Position numbers and translations under genes: made by a program. The notes under the pieces were generated by a model. It made no database searches, was not told the origin of the DNA, and saw only the letters and a program-made list of their open reading frames with translations. 64,000 nucleotides of DNA from Bacillota bacterium. Lineage in GTDB: Bacteria > Bacillota > Clostridia > Christensenellales > UMGS416. Positions 58,729 through 64,000 of this stretch are shown in pieces (positions within the stretch are counted from its first letter, which is position 1; each line of letters starts with the position of its first letter). The stretch covers positions 1 to 64,000 of the forward strand of contig JAEZSE010000043.1 of NCBI GenBank assembly GCA_023421955.1, written 5' to 3'.

Positions 58729-59763
58729 TTATTTCTTCTGCGCTTTTTCCATATGCTCCTGGATGATGGCCGGGATATCGTCCAGCGCAGCCTGTCTGGC
58801 CACCGCGCCGATGTTGAAAGCCACCATCGGCATGCCGTAGACCACGCAGGTTTTTTCATCCTGCCCGATGGTGTATGCACCAGCTTTGCGCATCTTCAGC
58901 AGCCCCTTCGCCCCATCAGCACCCATGCCGGTCAGGATCACACCGATGGCGTGGGCCTTGGCCGCTTCTGCCACAGAGTCAAACAGCACGTCCACCGAAG
59001 GGCAGTGGCCGCTCACCTTCTCACCTTGGTAACACCGAATACGGTAAACACCCTTGTCATTGATCACTTTCATCTGCCGATCGCCGGGGGCCACGAAGGC
59101 CCGCCCTGGGGAAACCACATCGCCATCCTCCGCTTCCTTCACAGTCATCAAGCAGATGGAGTTGAGGCGTTCGGCATAAAGCCGGGTGAACACAGGCGGC
59201 ATATGTTGCACGATCACCGTGCCGGGCATATCGGGTGGGAAGGACTTGAGCACCTGCAGCGTGGCCTCTGTACCACCGGTGGAGGCACCGATGGCAATGA
59301 TGCCATTGTCGCAGCAACCGCCGCCGGCGATCCGTTGGGCTGGGGCCGCCCGCTTCATATGAGATACCTTAGCCAGCGAGGCGATCTTGATTTTAACAAC
59401 CAGCTCCTGTATGAACGCATTGAGCTCCCGCTGGCTGCGGGCGCCGGGCTTGGCCACAAAATCCACCGCGCCGGCGTTCATCGCCTCAAACACGTTGTTG
59501 CTGAGGTTGCTCACCACCACAACCGGCATTGGGTATTGGGGCATCAGAAGTTTCAAAAACTCGATGCCGTTCATGCGCGGCATTTCCACGTCCAGCGTAA
59601 GCACATCGGGCTCCAGGTCCACGATCATATCGCGGGCCTCATAAGGGTCTGACGCCTTGCCCACCACTTCCAGGCCGGCATCTGCGGCCAGGCCCATGGC
59701 GATGGCTTCGCGCATCACAAGGGAATCATCCACCACAACAACCCTGATCTTTTTGACCGGCAT
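58729..59763 (-). CDS. cheB: CheB receptor methylesterase/deamidase
   Basis: A 344-residue response regulator that demethylates and deamidates chemoreceptors. Receiver domain (about 1-125): VVVDDSLVM, phospho-acceptor Asp in DVLTLDVEMPRMNG, and DFVAKPG. Effector domain: catalytic Ser in IIAIGASTGGTEA, His in VIVQHMPP and Asp in ILTGMGADGA. ATG 59763 follows AGGGGAT and lies 2 bp from the cheR stop. No chemoreceptor or CheA gene is in the window. Confidence 0.96.
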   Translation of the reverse strand: MPVKKIRVVVVDDSLVMREAIAMGLAADAGLEVVGKASDPYEARDMIVDLEPDVLTLDVEMPRMNGIEFLKLLMPQYPMPVVVVSNLSNNVFEAMNAGAVDFVAKPGARSQRELNAFIQELVVKIKIASLAKVSHMKRAAPAQRIAGGGCCDNGIIAIGASTGGTEATLQVLKSFPPDMPGTVIVQHMPPVFTRLYAERLNSICLMTVKEAEDGDVVSPGRAFVAPGDRQMKVINDKGVYRIRCYQGEKVSGHCPSVDVLFDSVAEAAKAHAIGVILTGMGADGAKGLLKMRKAGAYTIGQDEKTCVVYGMPMVAFNIGAVARQAALDDIPAIIQEHMEKAQKK

Positions 59764-59765
59764 CG

Positions 59766-60584
59766 CTATCCCCTGCCTTTCCTGAACACAGACGGCATCA
59801 CGTACTGCCAACCTGTTTCATCCCGGCTGATCGATTCGGATTGCCCCACGAAGAGGTATCCGCCCGGTTCGGTCATCCTGTAGAATTTCCGGATGAGCTC
59901 AGTTTTTGTATCCCGATCAAAATAGATCATCACATTGCGGCAAAAGATCGCATGGAACGGCTTTTGGAAGGGGAACTTCTCCTCCATTAGGTTGAATGTA
60001 CGAAAGATTACCTCAGCCTTGAGGGCGGGTTTGATTTCCCAGTTTCCTTCGCCAGAACTCTTGAAGTAGCGGTTCCTCCACTCATTTGGAACCTTCGCCA
60101 GTTGTTCATCCGCATAGACTCCTGCGCGGGCCTTCTCCAGTGCGCGCATGGAAATATCAGTAGCCAGCACCTTGCTGTCCCACATGGATTTTTCTGTACC
60201 AAAAAAATCAGCCATCAACATCGCCAGAGTGTACGGTTCCTCCCCAGTGGAGCACCCCGCACTCCAGATGCGGAGATCACGGTCGAGCACCGACCTTTTG
60301 AGCTCTGGAAGCACCTTTGACTTAAAAAACTCAAAATGCTCCCACTCCCGCATGAAGTAGCTGTAGTTCGTTGTGAGAAAATTGACGAGCCTGGTGATCT
60401 CACCATCGTTACCGCCGGCAAACAGCACGTCAAAATATTGGGAAAAACCAGTGAATCCCTTCTCCAGCACATAGTTGGTCAAACGGCCCTCGATGAGCGT
60501 GCGCTTCTTCTCGAGATTGATGCCGAAATTGCTCTTCATATAGTGGGTGAGTGTGTGGAATTCCTCGTTCGTAAGGCTCAGCAT
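59766..60584 (-). CDS. cheR: CheR chemoreceptor methyltransferase
   Basis: A 272-residue S-adenosylmethionine-dependent methyltransferase for receptor glutamates. N-terminal helical domain (about 1-75), then the SAM domain with RIWSAGCSTGEEPYTLAML, VLATDIS, and IFCRNVMIYFD. ATG 60584 follows GGAG by six bases; an ATG ten codons upstream lacks a site. Coupled to cheB. Confidence 0.95.
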   Translation of the reverse strand: MLSLTNEEFHTLTHYMKSNFGINLEKKRTLIEGRLTNYVLEKGFTGFSQYFDVLFAGGNDGEITRLVNFLTTNYSYFMREWEHFEFFKSKVLPELKRSVLDRDLRIWSAGCSTGEEPYTLAMLMADFFGTEKSMWDSKVLATDISMRALEKARAGVYADEQLAKVPNEWRNRYFKSSGEGNWEIKPALKAEVIFRTFNLMEEKFPFQKPFHAIFCRNVMIYFDRDTKTELIRKFYRMTEPGGYLFVGQSESISRDETGWQYVMPSVFRKGRG

Positions 60585-60834
60585 ACCGCACTCCGTCTCC
60601 TGTGTGTTGACCATTGCACCAACACCGGGCTTCGGCTGGCGCTGGACTTTGAGGCCAAGGATGGACCTGTATTATGTAAATGCCCCGCCAATGCAGCCGG
60701 GAAACAGAAAAGATGAACTTATTAGAGATATCGTTCTATTTCCAACACCACCAATGGTGGAAAGAGCAGTCATCACGAACAAAATATCGTAGATTTCTCC
60801 GCGCTAGTTGGACCATCCAATATCAGAACACAGA
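60585..60834. other. Non-coding gap upstream of cheR
   Basis: About 250 bp with no plausible gene. A minus-strand CATAAT-like -10 near 60675 has no good -35. I see no sigma-D consensus. It contains the cheR leader and little else I can name. Confidence 0.4.
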
Positions 60835-60869
60835 CGGAAAAAAACAAGCCGGAATGACACTCCGGCTTG
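60835..60869 (-). terminator. Terminator of the HtrA-like gene
   Basis: CAAGCCGGA (60845-60853) pairs with TCCGGCTTG (60861-60869). On the minus strand seven T's follow. Strong intrinsic terminator, about 60 bp past the stop. Confidence 0.85.
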
Positions 60870-60929
60870 TTTGGCACACCAGACCTTTCTTCATCTTGCA
60901 CAGTCAATCATTGAGTCATCCAAGCTTTT

Positions 60930-62018
60930 TCACTCCACCGGCTTTTTGGTGAGCGTCACATCGGTCTCGCCGGTCTGCGAATCCCTCTCCCAACGGATCT
61001 TCACTGCCTCTCCGGGCCGGTGGGAGTAGATCACCTGCCGCATCGCCAGCACCGTATTTACTGGCTGTCCGTCCATATGGGTGACCAGATCGCCCTTCCT
61101 CAGCCCACTGGCGTAGGCAGGGCCATCGGCGTCGGCCTCGATCAGCAATATGCCGCCCGATATGCCTGTCTGCCCATAATAGCGGGCTATTTCGGCATCG
61201 ATGGCATATAGGCCGAGATACGGTGTGTCATATTTGCCATCTTTCTCCACCATCTCCACGATGGGGCGGGCCACCTCAATTGGGATCGCAAAGCCGATGC
61301 CTTCAGCTTCGGTTACTTTAAGCGTATTGATGCCCACCACTCTGCCGGACATATCGCAGAGCGGCCCGCCGGAATTGCCGGGGTTGATCGGCGCGTCGGT
61401 CTGGATCAACTCCTCCATAAACGAAAGCCCGTCATCGGTGGGTATCTTGAGCGTACGCCGGAGCGCTGAAACAATGCCGGAAGTCACCGTGTGCTGGAAG
61501 TTCAAAGTGAGCGGCGTGCCGATGGCAATCACGGCGTCACCCACCCGCAAGTCCTGAGAAGAGCCCATCTGCGCGGCAGGATAAGGCCCGCCCTCCGCCT
61601 TCACCACTGACAAATCCAGCGCCTTGTCACTCCACACGGTGGTGCCTTTCACGCGGCTGCCGTCCTGCAGCACCACATCGATTTGGGCGGAACCGGCTGT
61701 GACGTGATTGTTGGTGAGAATGTAGCCCCTGCTGTCCACAAACACCCCGGTGCCCAGGCCTTCCACTGCCTGACTGCCAAACTCCGTCTGCTGCGTCGTG
61801 GTCACGGCTAGACCAACCACCGCTGGAGACACCTGCTCCACCACAGAGGGGATGCCTCCGGTCAGCGGTGTGAGCGCGGAGACGGGGTTTGGCCCAACCG
61901 GACCTGCGGTCGTAGTGGGCAGAGGCGTGGACATCGGCGCCTTCGGAGCATAGCCGCAGGCGCACAAGAGGATTAAAACACATAGCAGAGCCACGGTTAA
62001 GCGTATCGGTCTGATCAT
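60930..62018 (-). CDS. HtrA/DegP-like serine protease, probable lipoprotein
   Basis: A 362-residue extracytoplasmic quality-control protease. The N-terminus has a hydrophobic segment ending LLCACG, a lipobox with Cys21 as the likely lipid site and an extra Cys at -2. A Pro/Thr-rich linker follows. The trypsin-like domain shows His in LTNNHVTAG, Asp in DKALDLSVVKA and Ser in INPGNSGGPL. One PDZ domain (about 265-355) has GLRKGDLVTHMDGQPV. Most Firmicutes HtrA proteins are anchored by a transmembrane helix, so a lipid anchor is a small departure. ATG 62018 follows AGGGAAG. Confidence 0.92.
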   Translation of the reverse strand: MIRPIRLTVALLCVLILLCACGYAPKAPMSTPLPTTTAGPVGPNPVSALTPLTGGIPSVVEQVSPAVVGLAVTTTQQTEFGSQAVEGLGTGVFVDSRGYILTNNHVTAGSAQIDVVLQDGSRVKGTTVWSDKALDLSVVKAEGGPYPAAQMGSSQDLRVGDAVIAIGTPLTLNFQHTVTSGIVSALRRTLKIPTDDGLSFMEELIQTDAPINPGNSGGPLCDMSGRVVGINTLKVTEAEGIGFAIPIEVARPIVEMVEKDGKYDTPYLGLYAIDAEIARYYGQTGISGGILLIEADADGPAYASGLRKGDLVTHMDGQPVNTVLAMRQVIYSHRPGEAVKIRWERDSQTGETDVTLTKKPVE

Positions 62019-62100
62019 TTGTCAGCACTTCCCTTTGTTTGATGGTTTAGTATTTGTTGCTCACGCAGTGCCGTTGCAGGCAAATACTTCCAACAAACAA

Positions 62101-62128
62101 TTACAAACTGCCGAGAAAATGATAAAAT
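62101..62128 (+). promoter_or_regulatory. Possible promoter of the esterase gene
   Basis: TTACAA (62101-62106), 16-bp spacer, TAAAAT (62123-62128), 30 bp before the ATG at 62158. Confidence 0.5.
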
Positions 62129-62157
62129 AACAACATTCCGGGAAAGGGGATTGAAAC

Positions 62158-63015
62158 ATGGACGAGAATGGAAAACGCATGGTAAAGGAATGGGTGGCTG
62201 AAATGACAGCAAGCCCCGGCATCCCGCTGTGGCCGGCGGGTCAGACACCGGGATATGACGCATCATATGGCCAGCCGGAGCCATCGATCGTGCCATTTCT
62301 GTTGGAAAAGGGTGAAAAAGCGCGCGGCGTTGTGATCGTGTGCCCCGGCGGCGGCTATGTGCTGAAAGCACCCCACGAGGGCCGCCCGGTCGCGAGGATG
62401 CTGAATGAAGGGGGCATCCACGCCTTTGTGCTGGATTACCGTGTGGCACCCTATTTGGTGCCCGATTCCTTGGCGGACGTGAAGCGGGCAATCCGCACGG
62501 TGCGCCACCGCAGTGCTGAGTGGGGCATTGACCCAGCCAGGATCGGCATTCTGGGTTTTTCCGCCGGCGGCCATCTTACGGTGTTGGCCTCCACGCTCTT
62601 TGACGGTGGTGACCCTGAAGCCAAAGACCCGGTGGAACGAGAAAGCTGCCGGCCGGACGCGCAGGTGCCCTGTTACCCGCTGGTGTCGTTCCAGCGCATT
62701 ATGGGCAGGAAGGACTCCCGGGAGCGGCTGGAAAGCTGCTTCGGCAAAGAATGCACAATCGACGCCATCAGCTGGACTTATGGCGACAAGAATGTGCGGC
62801 CGGACACACCGCCGGCTTTCCTCTGGGGCACCGGCGAAGACTTCCTGGTGGCCCAGATCCCGCCCTATCTGAAGGCGCTGCAAAAGAAAAGGATCCCCGC
62901 CGCCTGCCACATCTTCCCCCACGGTGTCCATGGCCTTGGCCTGGCTCCAGACACACCGCTGGTGCGGCAGTGGCCGGCGCTGTGCACGGCATGGCTGAAA
63001 GAATTGGGTTTTTAA
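62158..63015 (+). CDS. Alpha/beta hydrolase, BD-FAE/acetyl-xylan-esterase-like
   Basis: A 285-residue cytosolic esterase. Oxyanion-hole block VIVCPGGGYV, nucleophile Ser in GILGFSAGGHL, Asp in FLWGTGEDFLV and His in FPHGVHGLGLA form a complete triad. The HGGG-like CPGGGY form and short length fit bifunctional xylan/feruloyl esterases and related acetylesterases. With the nearby hemicellulose operons, deacetylation of xylo-oligosaccharides is plausible. ATG 62158 follows AAAGGGG. Second plus-strand gene of the window, likely monocistronic. Confidence 0.88.
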   Translation: MDENGKRMVKEWVAEMTASPGIPLWPAGQTPGYDASYGQPEPSIVPFLLEKGEKARGVVIVCPGGGYVLKAPHEGRPVARMLNEGGIHAFVLDYRVAPYLVPDSLADVKRAIRTVRHRSAEWGIDPARIGILGFSAGGHLTVLASTLFDGGDPEAKDPVERESCRPDAQVPCYPLVSFQRIMGRKDSRERLESCFGKECTIDAISWTYGDKNVRPDTPPAFLWGTGEDFLVAQIPPYLKALQKKRIPAACHIFPHGVHGLGLAPDTPLVRQWPALCTAWLKELGF

Positions 63016-63025
63016 AAGAGACAGA

Positions 63026-63048
63026 GGGGCGAACCGAACGGTTCGCTC
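63026..63048. terminator. Hairpin between convergent genes
   Basis: GCGAACCG (63029-63036) and CGGTTCGC (63039-63046) form a perfect palindrome, followed rightwards by TCCTTATTATT. Probably ends the esterase gene and may serve both directions. Confidence 0.6.
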
Positions 63049-63056
63049 CTTATTAT

Positions 63057-63506
63057 TCATTCTGCCTTATCAATCATAAAGAAGTATTGGAGAACCCTGT
63101 ATTCTTTTTTGAATGGAATGCCCCATGTCACTCCAATACACAGAATGTACCGCCCGGGCTCGTCCGGCAAGGAAAATCCCTCCTGGGTGGAATAAACCTT
63201 GCGGAAGCGCTCGTCATAAAGAGTATAGGTGGGGTCATGCTTCGTGATTCCACTCACAACAACTCTGACCTGATCGTCAACAGAAATCGCAGTCAACTCA
63301 TTGGTAACATCCTGCGGCCTTTTGATTCTGCCATCTGAGAACACATCGTGGGTATACGCGCACATAAAGGTATCAAGCGGCTCGTATTGCTTTCCGCCAG
63401 ATATAAGCCTGACTGTACCCTCTGCAACGTCTTTACTGCTGAATACATACAAGCCGATCAAACCTACCAGCAGAATACAAGCTATTATGACCTGCAGCTT
63501 TCGCAT
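63057..63506 (-). CDS. Membrane-anchored protein of unknown function
   Basis: A 149-residue protein with one N-terminal hydrophobic helix (about 5-24, VIIACILLVGLIGLYVF) without a lipobox. The rest would be extracytoplasmic: a beta-rich domain with GTVRLISGGKQYEPL and VVVSGITKHDPTYTLYDE, ending YRVLQYFFMIDKAE. ATG 63506 follows GGAGG by six bases. I do not recognise a family; the pattern could be an Ig-like or surface-exposed fold. Alone between repeat elements. Confidence 0.7.
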   Translation of the reverse strand: MRKLQVIIACILLVGLIGLYVFSSKDVAEGTVRLISGGKQYEPLDTFMCAYTHDVFSDGRIKRPQDVTNELTAISVDDQVRVVVSGITKHDPTYTLYDERFRKVYSTQEGFSLPDEPGRYILCIGVTWGIPFKKEYRVLQYFFMIDKAE

Positions 63507-63541
63507 GTCAGACCTCCACCGAAAGAGACAGCTTGCCGGTT

Positions 63542-63606
63542 TAGGGCGGCTCGTGAGCCAGGATGCATGGCGAGCAGTAGCCAAAGGCTACGACCAGCCG
63601 CCCCTA
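63542..63606. repeat. Palindromic intergenic element (family C)
   Basis: Terminal inverted ends TAGGGCGGCT (63542-63551) and AGCCGCCCCTA (63596-63606), with an inner hairpin TAGCC/GGCTA at 63578-63590. Distinct from families A and B. It may double as a terminator for the gene entering from the right. Confidence 0.6.
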
Positions 63607-63636
63607 CTTAATGACGATCAGATCGGCAACCCTCTT

Positions 63637-64000
63637 TCAACTGCTGATACTCTCTCTAAAGAACTCGATAATATCCCCCGTCACTTCCTCCCGATTTATC
63701 TCATTCAAAAGCTCATGCCTTGCCTCCGGATAAACCTTCACCGTCACATCCAGCCTCACTGCCCGGTACTTCTTCTCGAGGAACGCCGCCGCCTGCCCAT
63801 TCAATCCCGCCGGGTCCTTCTCGCCGGATACGATGAGTATCGGCACATCCTTCGGCATCCTGGCCACATTGGATTGCTTCAGTGTGTCCAGAAGAACAAG
63901 GCTTATATCCACAAATATCGAACCGGTGCACACAAAGCCGCAGGCCTGATCGGCCACGTATTTGTCCACCTCAGCGGGGTCACGGCTCAACCAGTCAAAC
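63637..64000 (-). CDS. Alpha/beta hydrolase (serine aminopeptidase/monoacylglycerol lipase-like), N-terminus missing
   Basis: Reads in from the right edge, so only about 120 C-terminal residues are seen. FDWLSRDPAEVDKYVADQACGFVCTG, split here at the edge, is a familiar block of lysophospholipase-like hydrolases. The triad Asp lies in LIVSGEKDPAG and the His in YPEARHELLNEINRE. The nucleophile serine lies outside the window. Likely a cytosolic lipid or ester hydrolase. Confidence 0.8.
   Translation of the reverse strand, partial: FDWLSRDPAEVDKYVADQACGFVCTGSIFVDISLVLLDTLKQSNVARMPKDVPILIVSGEKDPAGLNGQAAAFLEKKYRAVRLDVTVKVYPEARHELLNEINREEVTGDIIEFFRESISS

Noticed and set aside
60585..60834. A riboswitch or T-box upstream of cheR
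   Set aside because: No conserved core and no terminator/antiterminator pair before the cheR start.

Overview
The window looks like a chromosome fragment of a GC-rich, anaerobic, Gram-positive Clostridia-type bacterium. Genus cannot be told from the sequence. Support for this comes from a CtsR-type heat-shock operator, a Bacillus/Clostridium-style flagellar locus (FliY with CheC-like sites, SwrD/FlbD, a SwrB-like protein after sigma-D), LplABC-type sugar import genes, and frequent GTG/TTG starts with strong AGGAGG ribosome-binding sites. Almost every gene is on the minus strand; the exceptions are a GH95 enzyme and one alpha/beta hydrolase.

Left part (1-8.2 kb): a truncated unknown gene, a structured non-coding stretch, a CtsR-controlled Hsp20, a cysteine hydrolase, an ABC-F ATPase behind a leader-peptide attenuator, a Cys-cluster protein, lspA-rluD, and a three-gene nucleotide/phosphatase cluster (dUTPase, HAD, MazG-like).

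Middle part (8.4-34.9 kb): a hemicellulose utilisation region. A plus-strand GH95 gene faces operon A (21.25 to 11.08 kb): two permeases, a binding lipoprotein, GH39, a GH120-like beta-helix enzyme, GH51, a small Cys-rich protein and a GH5-like enzyme. An AraC-family regulator sits just upstream of operon A, and the promoter carries 21-bp-phased repeats. Operon B (34.86 to 22.56 kb) holds GH51, GH30, two large paralogous proteins of unknown family, a SASA-type acetylesterase, GH5 and a carboxylesterase. None of the enzymes has a signal peptide. The implied pathway is import of acetylated, arabinosylated xylo-oligosaccharides followed by debranching and hydrolysis in the cytoplasm.

Right part (35.1-60.6 kb): one long flagellar/chemotaxis locus read leftwards: cheR-cheB, then flgB-flgC-fliE-F-G-H-I-J-motE-fliK-flgD-flgE-flbD, then (own promoter) fliM-fliY-O-P-Q-R-flhB-flhA-flhF-flhG-pilZ-sigD-swrB-like. 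It encodes the basal body, export gate, switch, hook and sigma factor, but no cheA, cheW, cheY, cheC or cheD. Two palindromic repeat insertions interrupt it: one between fliP and fliQ, and one next to a DUF559 nuclease-like gene between flhG and pilZ. The right end (60.9-64 kb) has an HtrA-type lipoprotein protease, a BD-FAE-like esterase, an unknown membrane-anchored protein and a truncated lipase-like hydrolase.

No tRNA, rRNA, CRISPR array, prophage or complete insertion sequence was recognised. The best leads for something new are the paralogous unknown enzymes in operon B, the palindromic repeat families with covarying stems, the DUF559/repeat cassette, the structured non-coding stretch near 0.6-1.05 kb, and the three-codon leader of the ABC-F gene.
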